This document shows, in pieces, positions 38,577 through 46,948 of a stretch of DNA of 64,000 nt. The stretch is from NCBI RefSeq assembly GCF_027921765.1, contig NZ_BSEJ01000001.1, positions 186,001 to 250,000 of the forward strand, given 5' to 3'. The position numbers and the translations under genes were made by a program. Position 1 is the first letter of the stretch; each line of letters begins with the position of its first letter. The DNA is from Microbacterium barkeri. Lineage in GTDB: Bacteria; Actinomycetota; Actinomycetes; Actinomycetales; Microbacteriaceae. Under the pieces are notes generated by a model. It had not been told where the DNA came from. It saw nothing but the letters and a program-made list of their open reading frames with translations, and made no database searches.

Positions 38577-38650
38577 ATGTCCTCCGGGTGTTGGGGAAGT
38601 CGTCCTCTCAGGCTACTCCTGGCCGCGCGCGCTTCATGTCGAGGTGACAC

Positions 38651-38656
38651 TAACCT
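38651..38656 (+). promoter_or_regulatory. -10 box before the second MFS gene
   Basis: TAACCT, 6 nt before ATG 38663. GGAG also lies in this gap. Confidence 0.5.
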
Positions 38657-38662
38657 GGAGGC

Positions 38663-40012
38663 ATGGCGAACCCCTCTGCGCGTCTGGATGACCTCCCGTT
38701 CAACCGGCAGCATGCGCGGCTCCTCACGGGATCCGGCATCGGGTGGGCGCTCGACGCGATGGACGTCGGCCTCATCTCGTTCATCATCGCCGCGCTCACG
38801 GCGCAGTGGGGGATCACGGGCGCCGAGGCGGGGCTCATCACCTCGGTCGGCTTCGTCGGGATGGCCGTGGGCGCGAGCCTCGGGGGCCTGCTCGCCGACA
38901 AGCTCGGGCGCCGCCAGGTCTTCGCGCTCACCCTGCTCGTCTACGGCGTCGCGACCGGGGCCAGCGCGCTCGTCGGCGGCGTCGCGATGCTCATCGTGCT
39001 GCGGTTCTTCGTGGGGCTCGGACTCGGGTCCGAGCTGCCCGTCGCGTCGACGTACGTCGCCGAGTTCGCGCCCGCGCGCATCCGGGGGCGCCTCGTGGTC
39101 GTGCTCGAGGCGTTCTGGGCCGTCGGCTGGACGCTCGCGGCGCTCATCGGGACGTTCGTCGTCGGGGCCTCCGACGACGGATGGCGGTGGGCGTTCCTGC
39201 TTGGCGCCGTCCCGGCGGCGTACGCGCTCGTCATCCGCTGGGGGATGCCGGAGTCCCCGCGCTGGCTCGAGTCGAAGGGGCGGCACGCCGAGGCCGATGC
39301 GATCGTGCGGCGCTTCGAGGCCGCGTCGCGGCGGCCCGCACCGAGCGCCGCTCCCGCACCGAGGCCGACCCCGTACGCCGCGGCCCCGCTTCAGGGGGCA
39401 TCGGCCGTCGGCGCGCTGTGGTCGCCCGCGCTCCGCGTGCGCACGAGCGCGATCTGGCTCGTGTGGTTCTGCGTGAACTTCTCCTACTACGGCGCGTTCA
39501 TCTGGATCCCGACGATCCTCGTGCAGCAGGGCTACGACCTCGTCCGCTCGTTCGAGTTCACGCTGCTCATCACCCTCGCGCAGCTGCCCGGCTACGCGGT
39601 CGCCGCCTGGCTCATCGAGGTCTGGGGGCGCCGCATCACGCTCTCGACGTTCCTCGTCGGATCCGCGGTCGCGGCCATCCTCTACGGCACGTCGGGCGAG
39701 CTGTGGCAGATCCTCCTCTACGGCTCGCTGCTGTCGTTCTTCAACCTCGGCGCGTGGGGTGCGCTCTACGCGGTGACCCCCGAGCTCTACCCCACGAGCG
39801 TGCGGGCGACGGGCGCGGGATGGGCGGCCGGCGCCGGGCGGATCGCATCCATCATCGCCCCGCTGTTCACTCCGTGGGCGCTGACCGTCGGCGGCGCGGG
39901 CCTCGTGTTCACGGTGTTCTCGGCGTTCTTCGCGATCGCGGCGCTCGGAACCATCCCGCTCGCCGACAAGCGCGGGGAGGTGCTCGAGGCCACGCTCGCG
40001 GACGCTCGATAG
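38663..40012 (+). CDS. MFS metabolite:H+ symporter (sugar-porter/niacin-like)
   Basis: 449 residues, 12 hydrophobic helices. It carries two sugar-porter-type landmarks, LADKLGRRQVFA after helix 2 and PESPRWLESKGRHAEA in the central loop, plus RGRLVV and PTSVRATGAG. The central loop has an Ala/Pro-rich insert (about 228-250). Likely an organic acid, aromatic acid or nicotinate importer; not resolved. Its TAG stop is part of the next gene's -10 box. Confidence 0.87.
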   Translation: MANPSARLDDLPFNRQHARLLTGSGIGWALDAMDVGLISFIIAALTAQWGITGAEAGLITSVGFVGMAVGASLGGLLADKLGRRQVFALTLLVYGVATGASALVGGVAMLIVLRFFVGLGLGSELPVASTYVAEFAPARIRGRLVVVLEAFWAVGWTLAALIGTFVVGASDDGWRWAFLLGAVPAAYALVIRWGMPESPRWLESKGRHAEADAIVRRFEAASRRPAPSAAPAPRPTPYAAAPLQGASAVGALWSPALRVRTSAIWLVWFCVNFSYYGAFIWIPTILVQQGYDLVRSFEFTLLITLAQLPGYAVAAWLIEVWGRRITLSTFLVGSAVAAILYGTSGELWQILLYGSLLSFFNLGAWGALYAVTPELYPTSVRATGAGWAAGAGRIASIIAPLFTPWALTVGGAGLVFTVFSAFFAIAALGTIPLADKRGEVLEATLADAR

Positions 40013-40015
40013 CCT
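40010..40015 (+). promoter_or_regulatory. -10 box of a leaderless SGNH hydrolase transcript
   Basis: TAGCCT, 6 nt before ATG 40022; the TAG is the MFS stop codon. Confidence 0.5.
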
Positions 40016-40021
40016 GGGTGG

Positions 40022-40777
40022 ATGACGATCCGCTACGTCGCCATCGGCGACTCGTTCACAGAGGGCGTGGGAGACGAGCTGCCGGATGGCCGCCCGCGCG
40101 GGTGGGCCGACATCGCCGCCCAGGGATGGGCCGACAGCCTCGGCGAGCCGATCGAGTACGCGAACCTGGCCATCCGCGGGCGGCTCGCCTGGCCGATCGT
40201 CGAGGAGCAGCTCGAGCCGGCGCTCGCCCTGCGCCCCACGCACCTGTCGTTCAACGGGGGCGGCAACGACATGCTGCGCCCGGGCGTCGCGATCGAGAGC
40301 ATCGCGGACGCCTTCTCGCGCGTGCTCGCGCGCTGCGACGAGGAGGGCGTGCGCCTCATCCTGCTGTCGGGGGCGAATCCGTCGGCCGGGCTGCCGCTGT
40401 CGGGCCTCATCCAGCGACGCGGCGACGAGCTGTCGGCGGCGGTGCTCCGCCGGATCGAGGGGCGGGGCGACGTCATCCAGGCACTCAACTGGCCCGATCG
40501 CGTGCTGTCGCGGCCCGAGTTCTGGTCTGCCGATCGGCTGCACATGAACGTGCGCGGGCATCACCGTGTCGCAGCGCGCGTCCTCACGGCGCTCGGCGCG
40601 GACGCGCCCGAGACCTGGTGGGATCTCCCGCACGAGGGCGTCGTGCACCTCGAGCGCACGCGGTACTACCGCGAGCACGTTCTCCCGTGGGTGAAGCGCC
40701 GCTTGACGCGCCGCTCGTCGGGTGACGGACGTCAGGCGAAGTACGCGAGCTGGACGACGATCGCCCCCGCGACCTGA
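40022..40777 (+). CDS. SGNH/GDSL-family esterase
   Basis: 251 residues, no signal peptide. Block I AIGDSFTEGVGDE (catalytic Ser about 10), block III NGGGNDM, and block V DRLHMNVRGH (catalytic Asp/His about 174-177) are all present. Substrate unknown. A C-terminal basic tail (about 218-251) is not part of the fold and may come from extension past an older stop. Confidence 0.88.
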   Translation: MTIRYVAIGDSFTEGVGDELPDGRPRGWADIAAQGWADSLGEPIEYANLAIRGRLAWPIVEEQLEPALALRPTHLSFNGGGNDMLRPGVAIESIADAFSRVLARCDEEGVRLILLSGANPSAGLPLSGLIQRRGDELSAAVLRRIEGRGDVIQALNWPDRVLSRPEFWSADRLHMNVRGHHRVAARVLTALGADAPETWWDLPHEGVVHLERTRYYREHVLPWVKRRLTRRSSGDGRQAKYASWTTIAPAT

Positions 40778-40824
40778 CCTATTCAATGGAATAAAACGCG
40801 CGGCACCCGTGGTTGCATGGTGAC

Positions 40825-41847
40825 GTGAAGCGCATCGGATTCCTCTCCTTCGGCCATTGGACGCCGCACCCCGAGTCGGCGACGCGCAGCGCGGCCGACG
40901 TGCTGCTGCAGTCCATCGAGCTCGTGCAGGCGGCTGAGGACCTCGGCGCCGACGGCGCGTACTTCCGCGTCCACCACTTCGCGCGGCAGCTCGCGTCGCC
41001 CTTCCCGCTGCTCGCCGCCGCGGGCGCGAAGACGAGCCGCATCGAGCTCGGCACGGGCGTGATCGACATGCGGTACGAGAACCCGATGTACATGGTCGAG
41101 GACGCCGGAGCGGCCGACCTGATCTCGGGCGGCCGACTGCAGCTCGGCATCTCGCGCGGGTCACCCGAGCAGGTGGTCGACGGATGGCGCTACTTCGGCT
41201 ACCAGGCGGCCGAGGACGACCCGTCGGGGGCGCAGGCCGCCCGTCAGAAGACCGAGCTCCTGCTCACGCTGCTCGAGGGCCAGGGCTTCGCCGAGCCGAA
41301 CCCGCGCCCGATGTTCCCGAACCCGCCGGGGCTTCTCCGGCTCGAGCCGCACTCGGAGGGACTCCGGCAGCGGATCTGGTGGGGTGCGGGCTCGAATGCG
41401 ACGGCGGTGTGGGCGGCCCAGCACGGCATGAACCTCATGAGTTCGACGCTCAAGGACGACGAGAGCGGCGAGCCCTTCCACGTGCAGCAGGCCGCGCAGA
41501 TCCGGGCGTTCCGCGAGGAGTGGGCGCGTCACGATCACGGGTTCGAGCCGCGCGTCTCGGTCTCACGGTCGATCTTCGCGATCGTCGACGACCGAGATCG
41601 CCGCTACTTCCTGGGCAGCGGCGAGCGCGACGACCAGTTCGGCTACATCGACAGCACGCGCTCGGTCTTCGGGCGCTCGTATGCGGGCGAGCCCGACGAG
41701 CTGATCGAGGAGCTCGCGGGGGATGAGGCGATCGCCGAGGCCGACACGCTGCTCCTGACGGTGCCCAACCAGCTCGGCGTCGAGTACAACGCGCACGCGA
41801 TCGAGTCGATCCTCCGTCACGTCGCTCCGGGCCTCGGCTGGCGCTGA
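40825..41847 (+). CDS. LLM class flavin-dependent oxidoreductase
   Basis: 340 residues. RIGFLSFGHWTPHPES at the N-terminus, GADGAYFRVHHFARQLASPFPLL, RIELGTGVIDMRYENPMYM and a GGRLQLGISRGSPEQ loop mark a luciferase-like monooxygenase. It is distinct from the gene at 36219 (low overall similarity). GTG 40825 is taken as start, 6 nt after a weak -10-like TTGCAT; a TTG at 40813 would add four residues. The 47 bp before it contain an AT-rich imperfect palindrome (TATTCAATGGAATA, 40780-40793). Confidence 0.85.
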   Translation: MKRIGFLSFGHWTPHPESATRSAADVLLQSIELVQAAEDLGADGAYFRVHHFARQLASPFPLLAAAGAKTSRIELGTGVIDMRYENPMYMVEDAGAADLISGGRLQLGISRGSPEQVVDGWRYFGYQAAEDDPSGAQAARQKTELLLTLLEGQGFAEPNPRPMFPNPPGLLRLEPHSEGLRQRIWWGAGSNATAVWAAQHGMNLMSSTLKDDESGEPFHVQQAAQIRAFREEWARHDHGFEPRVSVSRSIFAIVDDRDRRYFLGSGERDDQFGYIDSTRSVFGRSYAGEPDELIEELAGDEAIAEADTLLLTVPNQLGVEYNAHAIESILRHVAPGLGWR

Positions 41848-41854
41848 GCGGCCG

Positions 41855-41860
41855 TAGTCT
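41855..41860 (+). promoter_or_regulatory. -10 box of a leaderless small-gene transcript
   Basis: TAGTCT, 6 nt before ATG 41867. Confidence 0.5.
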
Positions 41861-41866
41861 CGGATC

Positions 41867-42154
41867 ATGACGAGTCCCGAGGTCAATGCGCTCGCCTTCA
41901 ACGTGTCGATCCCCGAGCATCTCCGGTGGCGCGACGAACGGCGCGGCGAGGAGTTCGAGCTGCAGAGCATCACGGTGCGGCTGCTGCCGGACGGGTCGCT
42001 CGCCGCGAAGGCATACGGTCGGCCCACGGCCGGCGGCCGCGGGGCGTACGTGTCCTTCGCGGTCCGGCGCGACGCCGAGATCGACGCGCTCATCGATGCC
42101 GCGGCCGGCGAGGCGGCACGCCTCTGGGCCGGGCATCGCGGGCTCGACGGCTGA
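41867..42154 (+). CDS. Hypothetical protein, 95 aa
   Basis: No signal peptide or membrane segment. It looks like a small alpha/beta protein with alternating hydrophobic strands (FELQSITVRLLPDGSLAAKAYG) and an Ala-rich C-terminal helix. No family recognised. It is supported as a gene by a well-placed -10 box, coding-like composition and 12-bp/3-bp packing against its neighbours; it is convergent with the SDR gene. Confidence 0.7.
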   Translation: MTSPEVNALAFNVSIPEHLRWRDERRGEEFELQSITVRLLPDGSLAAKAYGRPTAGGRGAYVSFAVRRDAEIDALIDAAAGEAARLWAGHRGLDG

Positions 42155-42157
42155 GAG

Positions 42158-42886
42158 TCAGCGCCCGCCGGTGACGCGGATGGTCGCGCCGGCCGCGTAG
42201 GACGCGTCGGGGGAGAGCGCGAAGGCGACGACTCCGGCGACCTCCTCGGGCCGGCCGGCGCGCCCCAGGGGATGCGCGGCCGCGACGCGCGCCGGGCGCC
42301 CGGGGTCGCCCGCATCGGCGTGGATGTCGGTCTCGATCGTTCCGGGCGCGACGCCGATGACGCGGATCCCTCGCGCGGCGGCCTCGATCGCGAGGCCCTT
42401 CGTGAGGGCGTCGACGCCGGCCTTCGCGGCGGCGTAGTGGACGTACTCGCCGGGCGAGCCGGTCGTCGCCGCCCCGGACGAGATGTTCACGAGGACGCCG
42501 TCCTCGGGCAGCTGGGACACGGCGCGGCGCGCGACGAGGACCGCCGCGGTGAGGTTGAGGTCGATGACCGTCCGGATGACCTCGACCGGGGTGTCGACGA
42601 GAGGGCCGATGTGGAGCGTCGCGCCCGCGTTGTTGACGACGCCGGTGAGGCGCGCGGGATCGGCGGCCGCGAACAGCGTGTCGATGCCGGCGTCGGTGGT
42701 CACATCGGCCCGCACCACGCGGCACCGGGCGCCGAGATCCTCCATCTCGGCGCGCGTGCGCGCAGCGGCGCCCTCGTCCCGCGTGAAGCCGAGGACGAGA
42801 TCGTGGCCGTCGGATGCAAGGCGTCGCGCGATCGCGGCGCCGATCCCGCGCGTGCCTCCGGTGATCAGGGTGAGAGGGCGTGACAC
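42158..42886 (-). CDS. SDR family oxidoreductase
   Basis: 242 residues. NAD(P)-binding TGGTRGIGAAIA (about 8-19), NNAG, the catalytic Ser in NISSGAA and the YxxxK pair in YAAAKAG are all present. The sequence resembles 3-oxoacyl-ACP reductase-like SDRs. GTG 42886 was chosen because it follows a -10 box by 7 nt; an in-frame ATG 39 bases earlier lies inside the SMR gene. It forms a minus-strand operon with the two SMR genes. Confidence 0.9.
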   Translation of the reverse strand: MSRPLTLITGGTRGIGAAIARRLASDGHDLVLGFTRDEGAAARTRAEMEDLGARCRVVRADVTTDAGIDTLFAAADPARLTGVVNNAGATLHIGPLVDTPVEVIRTVIDLNLTAAVLVARRAVSQLPEDGVLVNISSGAATTGSPGEYVHYAAAKAGVDALTKGLAIEAAARGIRVIGVAPGTIETDIHADAGDPGRPARVAAAHPLGRAGRPEEVAGVVAFALSPDASYAAGATIRVTGGR

Positions 42887-42893
42887 GCCTCTC

Positions 42894-42899
42894 ACGTTA
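42894..42899 (-). promoter_or_regulatory. -10 box of a leaderless SDR transcript
   Basis: TAACGT on the minus strand, 7 nt before GTG 42886; its TAA is the stop of the upstream SMR gene. Confidence 0.5.
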
Positions 42900-43238
42900 G
42901 TCGTCGGCGGGTTCGGGACGGCCATCCGGGACGAGCTTGAGGCCCACGACCGCGAGGATGATGCCGGCGAGGAAGACGACCTTCCACAGCGACACCGGCT
43001 CGACCCCGGTGGCCATGGCCCACACGACGGTGAGCGCCGCCCCGATGCCGGTCCAGACCGCGTACGCGGTGCCGATCGGGATGCGCTTCACGGCCCAGCC
43101 GAGGCCGACCAGGCTGAGCACGGCCGTGATGGCGAAGACGAGCGTCGGGATGGGCTGCGTGAAGCCCTCGGAGAGGCCGAGTGCCGTCGCCCACACGGCC
43201 TCGAGGAGGCCGCTCGCGATGAGGACGAGCCATGCCAT
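42897..43238 (-). CDS. SMR-family efflux subunit B
   Basis: 113 residues, four hydrophobic helices. The conserved membrane-embedded Glu in LLEAVWA (about 13) and GTAYAVWTGIGAALTVVWA mark a small multidrug resistance (EmrE/SugE-like) protein. It is one base after the stop of the paired SMR gene. Paired SMRs usually form heterodimers for quaternary ammonium or guanidinium-type substrates; the exact substrate is not readable. Its stop lies in the SDR -10 box. Confidence 0.92.
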   Translation of the reverse strand: MAWLVLIASGLLEAVWATALGLSEGFTQPIPTLVFAITAVLSLVGLGWAVKRIPIGTAYAVWTGIGAALTVVWAMATGVEPVSLWKVVFLAGIILAVVGLKLVPDGRPEPADD

Positions 43239-43239
43239 G

Positions 43240-43554
43240 TCAGCTCACCGCCTTGAGACCCGCGATGCAGGCCACGAGCAGCACGAGCAGGGCGATGCGC
43301 GCGGCGCTCGCCTTCTCCTGCTTCGTCACGATCGCCCAGACGACCGTCAGCGTCGCGCCCACGCCGACCCAGACCGCGTACGCGGTGCCCGTGGGCAGCT
43401 CGTTCATCGCCCACGCGAGGCCGCAGAGGCTCAGCAGCATGGTCGCGAAGAACAGGACGGTGGGCTTCCATCGCCGGAAGCCCTTCGATGCGGCGAGCGC
43501 CGAGGCCCATACGGCCTCGAGGACGCCCGAGAGGATGAGGATGACCCAAGCCAT
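43240..43554 (-). CDS. SMR-family efflux subunit A
   Basis: 104 residues, four hydrophobic helices, Glu in VLEAVWA (about 13), GTAYAVWVGVGATLTVVWA. It starts MAWVILILSG, very close to its partner. ATG 43554 has GAAGGG before it; the long upstream open frame is a shadow. First gene of the SMR-SMR-SDR operon. Confidence 0.92.
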   Translation of the reverse strand: MAWVILILSGVLEAVWASALAASKGFRRWKPTVLFFATMLLSLCGLAWAMNELPTGTAYAVWVGVGATLTVVWAIVTKQEKASAARIALLVLLVACIAGLKAVS

Positions 43555-43652
43555 TCTCGGCCCTTCTGAGTCCGTCTTGTCGTGGTGCGGGTACGGCTCC
43601 CTCGTCCGCGGGCCGAGTGCCGGCCCCGCGTACGAGGATATCGCCCGCGTCC

Positions 43653-43707
43653 GAGCATCCGCTGGGCAGCGGATGCTCAAGGGGCGGAGATCCGTCGGAA
43701 GACGGAT
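43653..43707. promoter_or_regulatory. Two hairpins/inverted repeats between SMR and GPP34 genes
   Basis: 43653-43678 is a perfect 12-bp inverted repeat with a 2-bp centre; 43690-43707 is a perfect 7-bp inverted repeat around GGAA. They lie in the 186-bp divergent region and could be regulator operators or a leader structure for the SMR operon. They do not match the guanidine riboswitch patterns I know. Confidence 0.45.
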
Positions 43708-43728
43708 GTCCGCCGATGCAGCGCGACG

Positions 43729-43734
43729 TAGCGT
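43729..43734 (+). promoter_or_regulatory. -10 box of a leaderless GPP34 transcript
   Basis: TAGCGT, 6 nt before ATG 43741. Confidence 0.5.
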
Positions 43735-43740
43735 CGGAGC

Positions 43741-44415
43741 ATGCTGATCGTCGAGGAACTCCACCTGCTGCTCACGAACGCCGCCGGCACCCAGGAGCGC
43801 CCGGGCACGATGCGCGCCTACGGAGAGGCGGCCGCGCTCATCACGGATCTCGTGCTCGCGGGGCGTGTGAGTCTCACGGACGGGAAGAGGCCGCGGATCC
43901 GCGTGCTCTCGGACGCGCCCACCGGCCATCCCGTGCTCGACGAGGCCATGATCCGCCTGCGGGCGAAAGACGGCGCACGGCTGGAGTCGGTCATCACCTG
44001 GTCGAAGCTCGATCCCGAGCGGGAGGTCGTCGCGTCCCTCGTGCAGGCCGGGGTGCTCGAGGTCGGCGAGCGCACGTTCTGGGGGCTCGGCAAGCCGCGC
44101 ACGCCGGAGCGGGACAGCGCGCCGGAGGCGAGCCTGCGGGCGCGGCTGGCGGCCGTCCTCGACGGCGCGGCGGACCCCGGGGTCGCGGACACGACCATCC
44201 TCGCCATCCTCCAGGGGCTCGACGTGGCCCGGCACGTGCTCGCCGACGAGGCGGGCGGGCGGCGCCCGCGGGCGCTCAAGGCGCGCATCGCGGAGATCGT
44301 GGAGTCGTCGCCGGCCGGCACGGCAGTCGAGCGGGCGGTGCAGGCGATGAACGCGGCGATCATGACGGCGGCGATCATGCCCGCGATGATCGCCGGCGCG
44401 AGCGCCGCGAGCTGA
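43741..44415 (+). CDS. GPP34 (GOLPH3-like) family protein
   Basis: 224 residues, mostly alpha-helical. LLIVEELHLLLTN-type start, a LITDLVLAGRVSLTDG helix-turn and VVASLVQAGVLEVGERTFWGLGK followed by helices fit the bacterial GPP34 family, relatives of the eukaryotic phosphoinositide-binding GOLPH3. The bacterial role is unknown. The C-terminus is Ala/Met-rich and may associate with membrane. It lies 19 bp before an FGE-like gene. Confidence 0.8.
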   Translation: MLIVEELHLLLTNAAGTQERPGTMRAYGEAAALITDLVLAGRVSLTDGKRPRIRVLSDAPTGHPVLDEAMIRLRAKDGARLESVITWSKLDPEREVVASLVQAGVLEVGERTFWGLGKPRTPERDSAPEASLRARLAAVLDGAADPGVADTTILAILQGLDVARHVLADEAGGRRPRALKARIAEIVESSPAGTAVERAVQAMNAAIMTAAIMPAMIAGASAAS

Positions 44416-44422
44416 ACCCGGC

Positions 44423-44428
44423 GACAAT
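44423..44428 (+). promoter_or_regulatory. -10 box of a leaderless FGE-like transcript
   Basis: GACAAT, 6 nt before GTG 44435. Confidence 0.45.
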
Positions 44429-44434
44429 GGGGGA

Positions 44435-45184
44435 GTGAGCTCCGTCGACTTCGAGATGGCGTCGATCGCGCCCGGCACCGTCACCCTGCACGATGCGCGT
44501 CGGAAGGAGCGCCGCACGGTCGCGCTCGAGCCGTTCCGGATCGGCGTGTATCCCGTGACCGAGGAGCAGCTCGCCGAGCTCCTCGGCGTGACGGCGACGC
44601 ATCCGCGACGGCCTGCCGTGGACGTGAGCTGGCAGCGCGCCGTCCGCTTCTGCAACGCGGCATCCGAGTGGGAGGGCCTCGACCCCGTCTACACATTCGA
44701 CGGTGAAGAGGTGCACTGGGACGTCGGCGCCGACGGCTATCGCCTGCCGACGGAGGCCGAGTGGGAGTTCGCGTGCCGTGCCGGCTCGAAGGGCCCGCAC
44801 TACGGCGAGCTCTCGGACGTCGCGTGGACCGCCGCGGACGGGGTGGCCGCCCCGCAGGAGGCCGGCGGCAAGATGCCGAACCTGAACGGACTGTTCGACA
44901 CGCTCGGCAACGTCTGGGAGTGGTGCTGGGACCTGCTGGACCCCGCGCGGTACGACGACTACCGCGTGTTCCGCGGCGGCGGATTCGCCGACGACGCGTG
45001 GAGCGTGCGCGCCTCGGTGCGGCGCGGCGGCGCCCCGCGCATGCACCACGAGGATGTCGGCTTCCGCCTGGCTCGTGGCGCGTACGACGGCGACGACGCT
45101 GCCCAGGGATGGTCGGCCGCCGCCGACCGCGAACGGGCCCTCGTGGATGGGCCCCTCCCGTCCGGCTGGACGCCGCGCCGCTGA
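44435..45184 (+). CDS. Formylglycine-generating-enzyme-fold (SUMF1) protein
   Basis: 249 residues. The fold landmarks are PVTEEQLAELLG, RPAVDVSWQRAVRFCNAAS, YRLPTEAEWEFACRAG, NVWEWCWD, the FRGGGF turn, and DVGFRLAR. The paired C-terminal cysteines that bind copper in true formylglycine-generating enzymes are absent (that region reads VRRGGAPRMHHEDVG), so sulfatase activation is unlikely. It is a SUMF1-fold protein of unknown role. GTG start, probably leaderless. Confidence 0.82.
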   Translation: MSSVDFEMASIAPGTVTLHDARRKERRTVALEPFRIGVYPVTEEQLAELLGVTATHPRRPAVDVSWQRAVRFCNAASEWEGLDPVYTFDGEEVHWDVGADGYRLPTEAEWEFACRAGSKGPHYGELSDVAWTAADGVAAPQEAGGKMPNLNGLFDTLGNVWEWCWDLLDPARYDDYRVFRGGGFADDAWSVRASVRRGGAPRMHHEDVGFRLARGAYDGDDAAQGWSAAADRERALVDGPLPSGWTPRR

Positions 45185-45186
45185 CG

Positions 45187-45846
45187 TCAGGCGGGGACGA
45201 GGGTGGAGCTCACGATGACCAGCCCCTCTCCGTGGCGATCGTCGAGCTCCTCCTGGAAGCTGCCGTCATCGTGGACGACGGTGATGCCGACGGTGCCCGC
45301 GATCCCGTCGACACCGCCGCCGAGAACGCCCGGGCCGTCGATGATCTCCTGGAGGAGCGCCACGAGCTCGGCCTCCGTGCGCTCGGCACGCGTGACGCAC
45401 AGCATCCCGCCCCACAGGGCTCGGATGGACGCTTCTGCGGCGGCCGGATCGCCCGCGACGGCGACGTTGAGGATCGTGTAGCGCGGGTCGCTCAACTGCG
45501 CCTCGACGGCGGGATCCAGGGGATCCGCGCCCGCTGCCGGGTTGCGGGACATGTCCACCCAGGACGCCGCGTACCCCTCGACCGTGGAAGCGTGCGCGGT
45601 GGCGGCGTGGAAGTCGTCGAGGGAGACGCGCGACTCGTCGACGACCCGCCACCCGCCGTCCGGATCCGCGCACGGTGTCCCGATGGGCTCGTCCGAGGGG
45701 GAATCCGGCGGCTCGGGAATCTCCGCGGCCGGGACGATCTCGACCGGCGTGAACTGCCCGGCATCGGCGTCGTACGAGCCGGTGACGGCGAAGTCGCCCC
45801 ACCGCACGCCGCTCTGCTCCTCGTATTCACCGTCGAGCGAAGGTGG
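45187..45846 (-). pseudogene. 5'-truncated secreted-type protein remnant
   Basis: A GTG at 45807 allows 206 residues, but the frame is open a further 13 codons upstream to a TGA, and those codons (PPSLDGEYEEQSGVRWG) read as the continuation of a longer protein. There is no signal peptide, although the rest (acidic, one early Cys, no membrane part) looks like an exported actinobacterial protein. I infer loss of the N-terminal part, with a break near 45846. No domain named. Alternatively it is an intact short cytoplasmic gene. Confidence 0.5.
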
Positions 45847-45881
45847 TCATACTCGGGAGTGTCCCACACGACGTGTCCGTC

Positions 45882-46445
45882 TCAGGGTCGCTGCTCTCGG
45901 TCCTCCTGGAGCGGCCCGACGAAGCGATGGCGCGCCATGATGAAGCCGGCGTTGCGGGCGACGTCGAGCAGCTCGAGGTCGTATCGGCGGGGGAGGAGCG
46001 GCCGCCCCGCGCCGAGGGTCACGGGAGCGATCGACGAGATGATCTCGTCGAGCAGGCCCTCGTCGGCGAACTGCCCGACGAGATCGCCGCCGCCGACGAC
46101 CCACAGGTCCTTCCCTTCCGCGGCGTCGACCATCTCCTCGTAGACCGCGCGGACGCCGCCGGAGCGGAACCGGATGTCGGCGACGTCGACCTCGGGCAGC
46201 GCGAGTGTGCGCGAGGTCATCACCCACGCGGGCATCGTGTAGAGCCATTGCCCGGGGTGGTGCCGCACGACCCACTCGTAAGTCGTCGAGCCCATGACGA
46301 TCGCGCCGATCCCCTCGATGAAGGCGTCGTAGTCGTTGGCTCCGCCCTTGTCGAGCGGCTGCCGGAGCAGCCAGTCCAGCGAGTCGTCCGGATCTGCGAG
46401 GAATCCGTCGAGCGTGGTCGCTGTGTAGTAGACGAGCTTGGTCAT
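45882..46445 (-). CDS. Dihydrofolate reductase-like (RibD C-terminal) protein
   Basis: 187 residues. KLVYYTATTLDGFLADPDDS at the N-terminus, GAIVMGSTTYEWVV and the late WVVGGGDLVGQFADEGLLDEI are the RibD_C/DHFR landmarks. It likely reduces a pterin- or flavin-related or xenobiotic compound with NADPH; the substrate is unknown. ATG 46445 was chosen for the family N-terminus. A second, diverged paralogue lies at 55538-56089. Confidence 0.88.
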   Translation of the reverse strand: MTKLVYYTATTLDGFLADPDDSLDWLLRQPLDKGGANDYDAFIEGIGAIVMGSTTYEWVVRHHPGQWLYTMPAWVMTSRTLALPEVDVADIRFRSGGVRAVYEEMVDAAEGKDLWVVGGGDLVGQFADEGLLDEIISSIAPVTLGAGRPLLPRRYDLELLDVARNAGFIMARHRFVGPLQEDREQRP

Positions 46446-46506
46446 GTGTCCTCCCGGCGTCGATGTCCGGCCATCCTGCCCCCCACCTCCGACATCGGCA
46501 CAGCGC

Positions 46507-46905
46507 TCAGACCGCGTACGCGTGTGCGAACTCCGGTGAGGGCTCGATTGGCTGGATGACGTCGATGAGCACACCGTCCGGGCCTTCGAGGATGGCGTGC
46601 CGCTGCCCGAACGCCTCGTCGCGCAGGGGGAGCACCACGCGCACGTCGGATGGCATCTCGGCCATCACGGCGTCGACATCCGTGACCTCGAGGTTCAGGA
46701 TCACGCCCGCGGGAGGACGACCGAAGCCGCGCGGGATCGTCTCGTGCGCGTGATCGAGGATCGCAAGCTCTGCGTCACCGCGGCGGAGGCTGACGTACCA
46801 GTCGGCTTCGAACGTCACCTCGAAGCCGAGGATGCGCCGGTAGAACGCGCTCGTCGTGGCGACGTCGGTGGTCATCAGCACGGGATAGAAGCTCGTCACG
46901 GTCAT
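46507..46905 (-). CDS. VOC-family (glyoxalase/bleomycin-resistance-like) protein
   Basis: 132 residues, one VOC module pair. FYPVLMTTDVATTSAFYRRILGFEVTFEADWYVSLRRGD then AILEGPDGVLIDVIQP. Possible metal ligands include Glu/Asp near the C-terminal strand; activity cannot be assigned. It is divergent from the TetR gene, and a 19-bp operator ends 12 bp before its ATG, so it is the probable repression target. Confidence 0.88.
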   Translation of the reverse strand: MTVTSFYPVLMTTDVATTSAFYRRILGFEVTFEADWYVSLRRGDAELAILDHAHETIPRGFGRPPAGVILNLEVTDVDAVMAEMPSDVRVVLPLRDEAFGQRHAILEGPDGVLIDVIQPIEPSPEFAHAYAV

Positions 46906-46915
46906 GATGGTCCTT

Positions 46916-46934
46916 TACGTACAGTGTGTATGTA
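46916..46934. promoter_or_regulatory. TetR operator, VOC-proximal
   Basis: TACGTACA-GTG-TGTATGTA: two 8-bp half-sites with 7 of 8 bases matching across a 3-bp centre. Its centre is 33 bp from the next site. Confidence 0.7.
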
Positions 46935-46948
46935 TTGTGCGGCTAGAA

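Noticed and set aside
43555-43740. Guanidine riboswitch before the SMR pair
   Set aside because: The conserved guanidine-I core and the ACGR loops of guanidine-II are not visible; only simple palindromes are present.
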